This document shows positions 39,482 to 51,575 of a stretch of 64,000 nt of DNA, piece by piece (position 1 is the first letter of the stretch; the number at the start of each line of letters is the position of its first letter). Under the pieces are notes generated by a model. It saw only the letters and a list, made by a program, of their open reading frames with translations, searched no databases and had not been told where the DNA came from. Source of the stretch: Artocarpus heterophyllus. Its lineage: Eukaryota > Streptophyta > Magnoliopsida > Rosales > Moraceae. The translations under genes were made by a program, and so were the position numbers. The stretch is from contig CM046345.1 of NCBI GenBank assembly GCA_025403435.1, positions 14,699,930 to 14,763,929 on the forward strand, read 5' to 3'.

Positions 39482-42400
39482 TGTAACACCCCTTAGCTCA
39501 GACGTCACAGATATCGTTACATTCATACATTCGTACTTGTTTAAATTTTAATCATAAACATAAGTCCAAAACTTAAACGAGACTTTTAATTGTAAAAGTA
39601 AAACATACTTAACCAAGATCCATTCATACATTTTTTTTTTTAAATAACTTAACATAGTTTAAAATAATATTGCTTAACATATTCCATATCATAATTTATT
39701 CAATTATACTTTAAATTAATCATAAACTTATTTTAATTAAATAGACAAACCAAGATGTAAAACTATATATCATAAAAACATCACATCAATCATCATAGCA
39801 TTTAAAGCTTACTTATTCCCACAGTTCGGCAGGCCGAACATGGGACTTCGGCAGGCCGAACACGATCAGCAGGCTGGAATTCCTCAACTGACAGGCCAGC
39901 AGAGACTTTGCAAACTGGCTTAAAAACTTATCAATGTTTAGCAGGTCGAAAACATGATCGGCAAGCCGAACTTTCAGACATCAATAGGCCGACCAAGATG
40001 TTCGGCAGGCCGACCGAGCCAAAAACCCTTGGAAAAACTTAATTTAAAATCAAAAACCAACTTTTCATAAAATGCGAAAGATTGTAATACTTAAAATAAT
40101 GAAATAAAAGATAAAACAAAGTTCATATGTTCTTTTAAAAAAAAAAAAAAACTTAACATAAGAATATGTTCAAAATATATAACTTAATTAAAAACATAAA
40201 AACGTTCTTCTTGGCGTGCTTCCGGTTACAATTCATAGTGTTTAGTGCTCATACGTCTTTCCATATCCTTCGTCTTATCCATGACTTTCTTACCCTTATC
40301 TGCAACATGACATAAAACATGATTAAGCTAATGCTTAGTAAGTACATATAATTCTCACAAATTAAATTAAATTAAAACATTTCATATTCATCATCATCAT
40401 CATCATATCATAAAAGTGCCTGAAGCACAATTTCATAGAAACATATCTTTCGTTACATTAACTATTTTAAAACTTATTCATTTTATCTTAAGGGCCCAAG
40501 TGTTGCACCATAAACATCATCATAGGCGCGTCATCATAAGAGGAGAATGGTAGCTAATCTCAAACCAAACATGACATCATAACATATTATTTCATAACAT
40601 CGGTGTGCAGCACTTATTAGGTGATACATATATACATAATTTTTATACTTTGAAACATGTCATCATCATACATGCATAACTTTAAATCATGAAAATCTTT
40701 CATAAGAAATCCTTTAAGGAAGAATCATCATAAAATCATCATGAACATCATTGTGAACATATCATCAAATCCTTGTAAAACGTGTCATGTTGTAGGTGAG
40801 AATGTACTTACTTTAACGCTAGCTTACTTAACCTTAATATACTTTTGGTGATGACGCCGCTGTCTCAATGTGCTCGCCTCTTTGAGTGTTCATGCCATTT
40901 ATCCATTAAAAATACAATAAAATTAACACTTATCATAAAACATTCATTCATATATCATTCTTTCATATATCATTCATATGTATAACATTCATTCATATAT
41001 ACATTCATCTCATATTATAATCATAATCATCATTGAGAAAACATAACATTATCATCACCTAAAAATACTATTCATAACATGCTTCCTTAAATATTATCAT
41101 TAAAACAAGAAAATCTTTTGAAAAACATTTTTTAATAATTTAAAATACATACATTTTAAAATTCATACAAACACCATATTATCATGCATACAATTATTTC
41201 ATTATCATAAAATCATTTAAACATACATAACATTTCATAAATAAAATCCAGAAATAACATTTATTAAAACAGTTTTCTTAATGTATTCCTATAAAAATTT
41301 TATATCATAAAATACATTCATCATACATTATACATGCACATTCTTGAAAACTTTCATAAAAATCATCATATTTACCCCTTGAATAACATTACATTTTCCA
41401 TGCATCAAGATTAAACAGTAAAATTTTACTGTGAGAGGTAGAAGATAGAAAATTCATATTTTATCATAAAAACGTTGAAACAACTTGAAACTTAGGAAAG
41501 CATCTCATAACATATACACGCATATCATATTAAGAATTCAAAACAAATACAATACATAAAGAAAGATATTGTAGACAAATTGAGGAGGAGAATTTCTTTT
41601 CAAAAAAAAAAACATTGGAAAAACTAAATTCTTACCTTGAAATTTCTTCTCAAAACCCTTGAATTTAACCAACGAAATATAACTTTTTCTTTCAATTTTC
41701 TTGCAGAAAATTTTTGAGAGAGAAGGAATGGAATGCGTGGAGAAGAGAAGAGGAAGAGGAAGAGAGGAAATGAGAAATGAATGAGAAACGTCTCAAAAAT
41801 GAAGGAGAGAAGAGTGAGAAGTTGAGAGAAAAATCTAAGGAAAGAAAACGTTAAAATTTTTTTAACGTAACAATCATAATGAAATTCATTGCCCTTCATT
41901 AAGTCAGAAATTCTGACTGTTAGGTGGCAATTGGCGTAGAGGAAGAAGAGAAGAAAAAAAAAGAAAGTCAAACAAATCATCACATCTTACCATATTTTGC
42001 CCTCTTAAAATGGGAAATCATTTAAATTGCCACAAATCAATGCGAAGTCAAACCCTTTAATTTCCTTAGCTGATAAAACATTCTATTATTATGCCAATTA
42101 ACAACATTAAATCATCAAATTAACGTAATTAACTCAGCCATAATTTTGGAGAGATTTCTACTGACTGCTCGTCAGCCGTGTTCGGCCTGCCGATTTTCCC
42201 CTTCGGCCTACTGATTTTCCCCTTCGGCCTGCCAGTTCCACCAAGTTCCGCCTACTGGTGGATTTCTTCGGCCTGCCGGTCTTGGGCAGACTGTTCATCC
42301 TGCCAAACTTGCCGAACTGTCCTTAAATGCCATACATTAAAACATTCAATTCATCATGCATCATTATTAATCATACATTTAAAAAAATTCACATGAACAC

Positions 42401-42569
42401 TAGAGCACAACGATTCCATGCTGTCATCACCTGTCATATAACTTGACATAAAAAGTTAGTAACATTAACATCTTATATCTTTACATATAACATAAATTAT
42501 TAATAAAATATCATTAACGGCGTTACTAACTTAACGTGATTCTTTACATAAAAATAGGCGGGTGTTACA
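39482..42569. mobile_element. 3.1-kb TG...CA element in a rhomboid intron
   Basis: It begins TGTAACACCCC and ends GGCGGGTGTTACA, matching inverted ends of the type found on many plant Ty3-type LTRs. Flanking pentamers are TGGGT (39477-39481) and TGTGT (42570-42574), differing at one base, consistent with an aged 5-bp target duplication. No polyprotein is readable. It carries clusters of the near-palindromic word TTCGGCAGGCCGAA near 39820-40020 and, in the complementary reading, near 42180-42310. It is related in style, though not closely in sequence, to the elements at 18145 and 44410. It is either a solo LTR or a reduced non-autonomous element. Confidence 0.7.
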
Positions 42570-42686
42570 TGTGTAGACTCATCTATCGGGACAAACAAAC
42601 TAAGGAAGGTGATCCTAAAGGGAATCAAACCCAAGGCCTCCCATTTATTCGATGAGGTCCTGAGTGACAAAAGATTACATAATTAA

Positions 42687-43153
42687 TGTTAGAAATTAAA
42701 GCAATAAGCAACAAGAAATTAAGAGAAAATTACACACAAGATTTTAAGTGGAAAAACCCTAATGAAGGGTGAAAAAACTACGGGCAGAGGAGAAACAATC
42801 TATTAATCACAAAACGGATATTACAACAATGTTTAAAATGCTCAAATACATAAATTCACTTACTCAATCACTCATAAACTCACAAGACTGAGTTCTTTGT
42901 ATCACTCGCAACACTATGATCTCTATTAAATTTTATGACTACTATAAACTATGTAGAATATGACATATATATATGTATAAAGACTCAAACCCTAACAAAA
43001 AAAAACCCAAAAATTCGTAAAAATGCGGAATATATATTTAGGCAGAATCAGAGCACCACGGCACTGCTTTTCAAGTGCCATGACGCTCGTGCACCGAATT
43101 GTAGCGCCGCGACGTTGCCTTTCTGCCAAAAGATTTTAGGTCACATAACAACA
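42687..43153 (-). mobile_element. Solo Copia-type LTR with ATTAA duplication
   Basis: The element is 467 bp, starting TGTTAGAAATT and ending CATAACAACA on plus. ATTAA lies on each side (42682-42686 and 43154-43158). In minus reading it has the usual order of a Copia LTR, including the complement of GTGGAAAAACCCT near 42752 and of the TTACACACAAGA block. There are no internal genes. It sits in the same rhomboid intron as the 3.1-kb element. Confidence 0.75.
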
Positions 43154-44409
43154 ATTAAGATTTAAAATTAGGGAAATTAGATTAAACAAATTGTTTGGAA
43201 GCCAAAAAAAAAAAAAAAGGAAGGCAAGAAATTATTAACCATCAGATCATATTGATTGTCTAGCACTCTAGGTTCTATCTGTTAATGAATGAAACAAAGA
43301 AAGCTCTTTTACGTGTTCCCAGCGTATACTTTCTCATGATGTGAGACGATTGCTATTCTTTTAGCTACAAATTCCCCAACTTAAAAATTCCTACTTCCAT
43401 TTTTCTTTTCTTTTCTCTTAGTGAGTGTTGGGGGTTGATGAAAAATTTTGCAGAACAATCAAAGTAGCATAGAACATCACCTTTTTTTTTTAACTTAACT
43501 TCTTTGCTTTCTTTATTGTCACCAGACAACATTGATCTCAAGGTTAAGGCACAAAATATGCAAGTTCTATAACACTATCAACCATAGAAAAATTCAAAAA
43601 TCAGTGTTGAATAAAAGTTTTGAAGGAAGATAATCACACATGCACTCCGAAGAAATATAGTCCAATCATGTTATGAATAATATGGTTAGCATCTATATGA
43701 CTGAATGCAGCAGTTATCAAAGTGTGCAGACGTCCACTTTTAAAGTTTTCAACTGAGATCTGTTCCGAGAATATCAACAAAAAACAGAAAGCACGGAGTT
43801 AGAAATCTACAATAATGAAATCAATCATTTAATTTTGTGTGTAAAAGGTTATTAGTAACAATGTATGAACGATATATTGTAAGTTCGAAAATTAAAATGC
43901 ACTCACAGTAAAATTCTTCATAAGAAATCTGTAACCTGCAACCCGCCACAATAGGAAAACTGCGACATTAGCTACAATCAAGCCGAGGACCACATTATCG
44001 GGTGATAGCCCGCGTAACCACGACCTCCAACAAAGAGTAAAGAGATAAAGAGTTTTCACATGTTAAAGCATATAGACTAAAAGCCATAACTATTAAAATT
44101 CAAAAGCCCACATGAATTTATCTACCAAAAGACTGTGACCCATAAATAACCGATGCCTTCAATGATTAAACTTCCAATTTTGAAGACAATATTATACATA
44201 TATATATATATATATATATGTATAGCTCAAATAAATAACAACTTGACAAGAAAATCAATCTGCAGTGATAGTGCAGAAAATTTTTGCCTTGCAAGAGCAA
44301 ATTAAGTTGAGTAACAAACAGATAATAGTGGATTATGAGTTCTCCTTTATCTTTAAAAAGAAAACCATTAAACAATAGATCCTATAACATGCTAATTAAT
44401 CAACATGAA

Positions 44410-46668
44410 TCTGTCTACCATTATTTTCCTAACCAGTATTATGGTAATTAAATTAATTATTAGTGTGTCAATTAAAATTTGTTTCATCTAAAATCTATTT
44501 CATATTATTTATTTATACTTATTTTTAAATTTTTTAAAATTTTTCTATATCTATTTAGTATATTTACCTAAATGCCCTTTAAACTTCTGATTATTTATGA
44601 AAATACGATTTTGACATTTTATGTCTAAAAGTCTCCGAAGAGACTCATTTTTCTTGCCCTCTTTCTTTTCTTTCCTCATCCTCGCCGACACTCTCTCTTT
44701 CTCTCTTTCTTTCTTCCTTCTCTTTCTCTTTCTTTTCTTCTTCTTCTTTACATCCACAGTGAAGCAAAACCAAGGAGATCAAAAGGGAAAATTCAAGTGA
44801 CCCTTTTACAAAAACCACAAACAATCTCTCACAAGCTCAAAGATCAAGGGGATTTAGACGATTTCAAGATTGAACTCTACTTTTGAACTAAGTTTGAGGT
44901 TAGATTTCTAAAACTTTAATCTTGGTTCTAAGTTGTATTTTGGTATGAAAATTGAGAGAAATGTGTTCTTGATGTTTGTGGGTAATTATACAACATATTT
45001 GAAACTTGATTTATATAGATCTTTGTTTAAAATGAGTTTTTGAGTTAGTTTTGAAAAATTTTGATTTTTGGTTTAGATTTGTTTGTTGAGCATGAAAATT
45101 TTGAGAAAAATGATCTATAAGTGTTTGAAGGTGATATTTCATAGTTTTTATACATTTTCTATGTCCTAAAAGTTGACAAAAAAGATTAGATTAAGTTTTA
45201 AAGTTTGAAACATTCAAAATAAAAATATGGAATTTCCAGATATTGTTCTGTCAGCAGGCTGATGAACAGTACCAACAGGCCGATGAACAATACCATTAAG
45301 TCAGTAGAGAATCTAAAAATAGCAGTTTTCATTGGTAGGCCAAAAACAATGATTGGTAGGCCGATCGGGTAGTCCAAAATCATTTGTTTTTCATCATTTT
45401 GTACTACCAAATGTTCTAAAGATTTCATGTAAATGGTTATGACACACTAATAAGAATAAATGGTAAATCGGTATGATTATGGATTAGGAATTTAGTTAAA
45501 GTATGATTATTTTATACATCATAGGATAACACAGTACTTGGAGCTTATGTTGTGCGCTTGGTATTGTGAGTTGGAAGTTATCGGCTTGGTATTTGCCAAG
45601 AGGTAGAGATTTTATTACTCATCTTTTGTGAGGTTTTGATGAATTAAAATTTGAGTGTTTTACTTTGCAAGATATGTAAATGATATTTTGAATGTGTATG
45701 ATTATACCTTAACACAATGATGTGGAATCCGTCCTGTATTGTACAACAAGGAAACATAATAATTTGACACATGTTGTTGTGAATTGAGAAGCATGGTTAA
45801 GAAAACTAACTCTATAAATAATGATTGATTATAGAGGAATGGTGAGACGTAAAGAGGGCAGCGGTTACATCATTGGGCACGAATACCCTAAAAGGTTAAA
45901 TAGTGGGGAGGTGATGACGCTCCCTTGAGTCAAAAGTCCCAGAATGCACTATGCAGGAATCGACTAGGTGAGGATTAGAGGCTTGATGTCCTCTCACCGA
46001 AATATCCTTGGAATGTTTAGAGGGTGCTCAAGGGTCCCATTTGGTTTTCATTGAGTTAAGTAATATGATATTCTATTGCATGATGGATATAGATAAGCAC
46101 AATTGAATCCTAAATTAATATGTATATATATATGTATGGAACTTGGTACAATGATCATCAGATATTCACTTGAATTGAACATGATAACATTGATGTATAA
46201 TATTGAGAACTAACGAACCATGCAGGTTCTAAAGTAGTGAGGATAAAAACCTAAAGAGGAGTAATGGTTTTCCCTACTGAGCATGTTAACGCTCATTCCC
46301 CTATATTTTTATCTTTTCAGAACTCACAAAGTATGAGGCTGTGACAAGAAACATAGTTGAGGAAGCTATGTGGTTGTATTACGTTGGAATTGCTTCATTT
46401 GTTAGGGAATGTACTTCATGATAATGTAAGCATCTTGTGTTACTTTTTGAGAGTGTATTAAGATTGTATTGAAGGTTGGAATAATGATGATAACAGTTAT
46501 TATTATAAAATATAAGGTGCTGCATTAAACTGTGGTTTATTTGTTTGTGTTTTTATTTTGTTTTGAGAGTTTTTATTTAAGTCCTAAGCAAATTTCTTTT
46601 TATGTTTATATTTTTTGATCTTTATTTTATTTATTAAAAGCTGTTAACCCCCCCTTAGGGGCGTTACA
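44410..46668 (+). mobile_element. Second copy of the 18-kb solo LTR-like element
   Basis: The element is 2259 bp, flanked by ATGAA (44405-44409 and 46669-46673). Its right end (TTAGGGGCGTTACA) and many internal blocks align with the reverse complement of 18145-20461, for example AAATTTGTTTCAT near 44475, the CAAAAGTCCCAGAATGCA block near 45930, and TGATCTTTATTTTATTTATT near 46615. The left end reads TCTGTCTACC instead of TG, so the terminal bases have mutated. It contains degenerate GGCCGA/AGGCTGA words near 45250-45370. It lies between the first recognised rhomboid exon and the expected upstream exons. Confidence 0.78.
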
Positions 46669-46673
46669 ATGAA

Positions 46674-47950
46674 TACTAAGGAAGAAAACTATAGATTTTA
46701 TTCAAAAAAAATTGCACATGTTGAATAGTTTAGTTGTAAAAATCACTACTTGGACATCCAAACGAAGAAGAATAACCAGATGTGTCCAAAACAGAAATAC
46801 AAATCAAATTCCATCTAAAAGACAATACAATAAATGTCTCATCAAGATCTAAATAAAATCTAGTCTTTAACAATAATCTAAATTTCCCTATTGCTTCAAC
46901 TTCGACCTTCTTGCCATCGCCCATATAGATGTATCTTTCACCATCATATTTTCAGAATCTATCCACCAAGTATGTTTAGGTACTGAAGTTAGATTAACCT
47001 CAGAGCAAACTAAATTAAGAAGCACATCTTTCTTAGCATGCCAAGCATAATAGCTAGTGCAATGCTTCCTTGTATGCCCTTCAGCTCCCTTTCTAGATTA
47101 TTCGGTCTCTTTTGTTGTTTCTTTTGAAGTGTCGTAACTGCAGCTTCTTTATCTGTCTTTCTTTTCTTCCCTTTGTCTTTGGAAGTATTAGCCAAGTGAG
47201 CACTTTCTATTTTCTTGTTTCAACCTTTCCTCTTCTTGCACATAGTGTGAGATGAGTTCATTAAGAGACCAAGTCTCCTTTTGGCAGTTATAGCTTACCT
47301 TGAATTGATTGAACTATGTAGGAAGAGATATTAGAACCAAATACACTAGCAAGACCTCAGAAAAAGGTCAAGCTTAAGTGCTCTTAGTTTTGAAGCAAGA
47401 TGAAACATCTCCATGATGTATTCCCTGATGTTCTCGTTTCAGCCTTTTCATTTTTGGCAAATCTCTTTATAATGTCCTCGAGGAACTCTTTGGCTATCTT
47501 TATCGTTTCCGATATGGTGCCCCTAAATGCTTCTGGAATAGCCTTCTTCATATTCATCATACACATGCGATTTGACTTCTTCCACCTTTCTATGTTCCTC
47601 TTTTCATCAGAGGAACTCTTATTTGTAAAAGACGCAAGAGAAAAAACCATTAATGCAAGGTCAAGATCCATGACTCCGAGAATTATAAGGAGGTTCTCTT
47701 GCCATGATTTGAAGTTGCTACCATTCAACATAGAAATGGAATTGATGTTGGCAGTAATGTTTGAGGCAGAACTAGTAGCTGAATTATTGAATAAAACAAA
47801 TAAAGTCAAGCTCACATATGAATCCAAAATAACAATAATAAATCCAAATAAAGGTAATCTCATCTCAAGATACTAGACACTCTATTAATATTTAGTCTTT
47901 GGATAGAAATATTAACTTGTAAGTGATATATTGGTGTAGTAATCAAACAC
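46674..47950 (-). mobile_element. Copia gag-protease remnant
   Basis: On minus, 47863-47384 reads as a Copia gag (UBN2-type) with SMLNGSNFKSWQENLLIILG at its start and a long helical region after it. 47195-46990 resembles the zinc-knuckle to protease linker, with HTWWIDS at its end. In place of the protease DSGA triad plus about 20 residues, the frame jumps to a MGDGKKVEVEAIGKFRLLLK stretch (46924-46730) from the pre-integrase region. The catalytic Asp region is therefore partly deleted and several frameshifts exist. Integrase, reverse transcriptase and RNase H are missing. It is a dead fragment. Confidence 0.8.
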
Positions 47951-49555
47951 TGACAATAAGAACATGTCAAACAATAAATCTTTCTTTGGGTCGATTTAAT
48001 GATCACATGTAAAACTGGATAATCATTATGTGTTTATTACCACATGTGTACATGTAATTCTGTCAAATATTGGCCTTCTTTTGGACTGGACAATATTCAC
48101 ATAAGTTACATGGACACCACCGTTTATATTCTAAAACAACTTAATTTTCACAAGAGATGTCATTTGGTGACATGTTGCTTCAATTAATTCATCTCAAAAT
48201 ATATATAAAATATCAATATTTGAATTTAAAATTGCACAAAAAATGACCAAAATTAAAATAAAAAATAAAAAAATTTGGTCAAAAGTCAACTGGTTAACTT
48301 GACTAGGAAATCTTGACTGGGTCAAGACTGAACTGGTTGGGTAGACCCAACCTGAATCCTAACCCAGCCCCCTTTTACTTTCTTTTTTTTTTTTTTTTTT
48401 GGCTATGGGTCACCCTGGGGTTTAACCCCTGGCGACTTATTGGTCACGGGCCCAATTGAGCCTGTGTATTCCCTTAAAGTTTTTTTTAGTTGGTCACCCA
48501 AGGGAAACGCTGGGTGCTTTTCTGGTCATGAGCCCAATAAGGCCGTGTATTTCTTCCACTTTAGTTTTAGGCCAAAGCCCAAAACTTTGAAAACAACCTT
48601 AGAGACCCCTGGGAGAAGAGAGGCAACCTCATGGCTTCTCATCCTACCACGGCCATTTGCCGCAGCTCCTTCTCCGGCTGACGCCCCAATTGCTAGCTAG
48701 AAGGGGGTCAACGCCGGCGATGACAGGGCCAGCCGTCAGCCAACGGCGGCCATCCTTTTTTGTTCTTTCCCTCCACAGCCAACTGCCATAAATAACATCA
48801 TGAATTCATATGATTTCATTCACAAAACATATACACACACACACGTAAATGAATTCAAACTTTCATTTATATAACTATTTTTTTTCTTTTGGCAGCAAAA
48901 TTGCCGTATTGAATCCCAAAGAAAAAAAAAATTCTTCACTCTAAATAGGAGACAACCAAACCTGTATGCTTATATTCATATACATATATATATATATATG
49001 TATATATAGCCTTCCATAAAATATTAAACTAAAATTTTCAAATAATTGTCCTCAAATTCAACAATTTTAAAGATCATAGATTGTTAAATTTGAGAATTGT
49101 CTTATAAGAATCACATTTAGAAAATTATTGATTCCCAATGATTTAACATGAAGAAGCATTAGATACCACCTGTTAGAACAAAATTTTATAATGAAAACCA
49201 TCATCACTCAGGATCATTCATGTCAAATCATCGAGATAATTAATAAGATGCGAAAGTTAACCTGAATCCATTGAATGTGATGTAATTCCTAAGTCTATAG
49301 GTTGATGATCTTCCAAGTCTACGTTCTACGTAAGTCCTCCTTCAAAAAATGTCTCTGCAATCTCTCTATAGATAAACAAATAATTTATGTACTGAGTTAA
49401 AGACCATTATCCTTACCTCCTAGAGAAAACTCTAGTAGACTAAAACCTCTATCTTGAAATAACTTGGACAATTATATAGACGCTCAAGGGGTGGGAAAAA
49501 CAGCCCTTTAATACGTCAACAAAACAACAAAGTACTCTGATTAAGCCACTACTAA
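47951..49555. other. Retrotransposon-flanking intergenic sequence
   Basis: Probably includes untranslated leader or LTR sequence of the Copia fragment (48.0-48.2 kb) and an unrelated GC-richer element piece (48.3-48.8 kb, with repeated GGTCAC and GGCC words). No domain is readable in the plus frame at 48440-48700. (TA)n occurs near 48980-49005. Confidence 0.35.
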
Positions 49556-49557
49556 CC

Positions 49558-49720
49558 TGCAGCAAAGTCGCCAGCCTTATTTGACAAACACAAGACATAC
49601 AACAATAAAATGAAATCCAAACACCATCTAGGATTTCGCTTGTAAGCCAACCTCAGTCCAGGGAATGCTGTCTGCCAAACATGTCGGAAGGCCGCCGCAA
49701 CGCCAAGTTATTCACCAAAA
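49558..49720 (-). other. Possible orphan exon
   Basis: This short GC-richer island is read on minus as an open frame containing FRHVWQTAFPGLRLAYKRNP. It ends at a good donor context (CTGCAG/GTTAGT) near 49557. I do not recognise the sequence. Its strand matches the rhomboid gene, whose first exon has not been found and should lie upstream of 44024, but the phase does not join simply to the next exon, so the link is speculative. Confidence 0.2.
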
Positions 49721-51575
49721 AAAAAAGGGACAAAAAAAACTCACCATTTAGTCATTCAATTCAATGCATATATATACTAGTTTAGGGTACGTGCCAAAAG
49801 GCCAGTACTACCCATATTTTCATAATAGATAATATTTATTGGATGTTTGGAAGGGTGGTGAGAACTGTTGGTTAGAACCACTTTTACTGTAGCATGTGAG
49901 AGCTTTACACTACTCATAATTGAGTTTGTGGTGAGAACCGTGTGGTGGGAACCGTTACCAAACAGCCGGTTAATAAAATAAAAAAATAATTTTTGATAAG
50001 ATAATAATTTTCTTGAACATCTTTGTTCAATTTAAGACATTATCCCTTAATAAATTTTATTTCTATCTCTCAAATTTTGATGACTTTGTGATCTTACCGT
50101 CTAAACTTTAAAAACTAGTATGCGCATCCCTTAAACTTTATAATGTTAGTAAAAATATCCCTCAAACTTTAAAACATTATCTAAAATGTTATTTAAACAA
50201 CATTTCGAAGAAGCAACAAAAGTCAAGCACAAATAAAAAGCAACAAAAGTAGTTATTCATTTATTTGAAAAAATTTATTTCATTATCGAGCTTTTTTCTT
50301 TTACATTTTCTATACTTTTTTTTGTATCATCATTCCTTTTTGTTATTTTATTTTTCTTCGTCCGAATTGTTCTTGACATTTTTGCTATTTTCTTAATCTT
50401 TATCCTTATTTTTTTGCCTTTATTACTTTTTTTTTAGTATCTCTTTTCTTTTCTTTTTTTTTTGTGAAGGTAGAAAGATGATGGAAATGACAAAAATAAT
50501 ACAGCATAACTGAAGTAACAAAAAAGAAGAAAAAGGAGGGAAAATGTGCTGGAAGAGATGTATGCACCTTTATAAAACAAAGAAACCCTCCTTGGTTATT
50601 CATTAGGGAAAAAAAGAGAGAAAAGAAATGAAAAGAAACTCTCCTTAATTTTTGACAGCTATGTAAAATTCTATTCAGTTTTCACTACCTGTAGAGACAA
50701 TTTTTCATGATTCTTGTTATTATATGTAGTGGCGGAGCTAGAATTTTTTTTTTTCAATAGGGGTGCAAGTTGAACCAAAATTCAAAAAAAAAAAAAAAAA
50801 TACACACAATTTAATTCTATAATTTTTTAAACTCTTTGTCTCTATTTTCTTTTTTCAATCTATTTTTACCTTTCATTCCTTCTTCCAAATGAACCAAAAC
50901 TCCAATAGAATTTAATTCACTTTTTAAAGTTTATGTCTAAAAAAATAAATTTCTATAGTAGTGTAGTTAATTTTTACTTTATTGATGTTTTTAGTTTGAA
51001 GTATTAGTATTTTAAAAGTCAAAATTTAAGGTGTGATCTAAATTTTTAAAAACTTTTATAAAATATAAGTGTACATACAATTAAAATTTGGGATATAATA
51101 CAAAATATTAAAACATATATAAAATACTATAATTAAAAAATTTCCAGGGGCAAATTAAAAGTAAAAATTACAAGAAATTCTTTTTAGGGGTTAAAGTGCA
51201 AAAGAGCCCATTGGGCTTAAGGGGAGCTACCTCGGGCCTAAAGCACACCTGTGATTACATGTATATACATCCCATTTGAGAAATACAAAGAAGTCAAAAA
51301 TGAAAAGAGGTTGAATAAAAAAAGAAGAAGAAGAAATTAGACCATCATTAATTTAGAATAAAAATAAATAGACCGAAATGTAATAGTGTTTTGTAAATTG
51401 CCTACTTAAATTAATATAAAATTTATTTTTTTATAAAATGACGCAAAGAGAATTACGAAATAGCAGAGATAGAACAAAAAATAACAATGAGAAGAAGAAG
51501 AAGGAGAAGAAGAAAATGGGGTAAAATTAAAAATTTAAGTGTTTAACAAGAGCACGTGATTTCAAAAATGCTCTG
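49721..51575. other. Intergenic, several small repeats
   Basis: Contains a short repeat with TGTGAGAGCTTTACAC near 49840-49970, bounded by TGTTTGG and CCAAACA-like words. A GTAGTGGCGGAGCTAGAA word near 50730 starts a familiar type of plant dispersed element that seems to run to about 51250. No gene is seen. Confidence 0.35.

Larger units (their letters stand above)
37919..44024 (-). pseudogene. Mitochondrial-type rhomboid protease gene, apparently decayed
   Basis: The recognisable exons are 44024-43907 (SWLRGLSPDNVVLGLIVANV), 43759-43640 (SGRLHTLITAAFSHID...HN...GLYFFG), 39337-39245 (FGPEFLLKMYLAGG), 39067-39029 (DPSRTPGL), about 38573-38470, 38389-38348 (GIYLIGKDVLG) and 38011-37919 (GSAHLGGAVVAA...ARLRRGRFRNY, stop). 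This matches the PARL-like plant rhomboid RBL12 family, an intramembrane serine protease of the mitochondrial inner membrane. The catalytic His (SAHLGG) is kept. The Ser exon is damaged: the expected GASGAV reads A-N-G-A-V (Asn codon 38569-38567), lies out of phase with the preceding exon, regains frame after a one-base offset near 38494, and ends in GAAAG where a GT donor is expected. The N-terminal targeting exon was not found. Assembly error or use of unusual splice sites remains possible. Confidence 0.75.

Noticed and set aside
44551..44757. Lys/Arg/Glu-rich minus-strand frame that looks like a basic nuclear peptide
   Set aside because: It is the translation of a (CTTT)n/(CTTC)n low-complexity tract within the LTR-like element.
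47400..47876. 158-residue plus-strand frame
   Set aside because: Antisense of the Copia gag; the minus strand carries the recognisable gag sequence.
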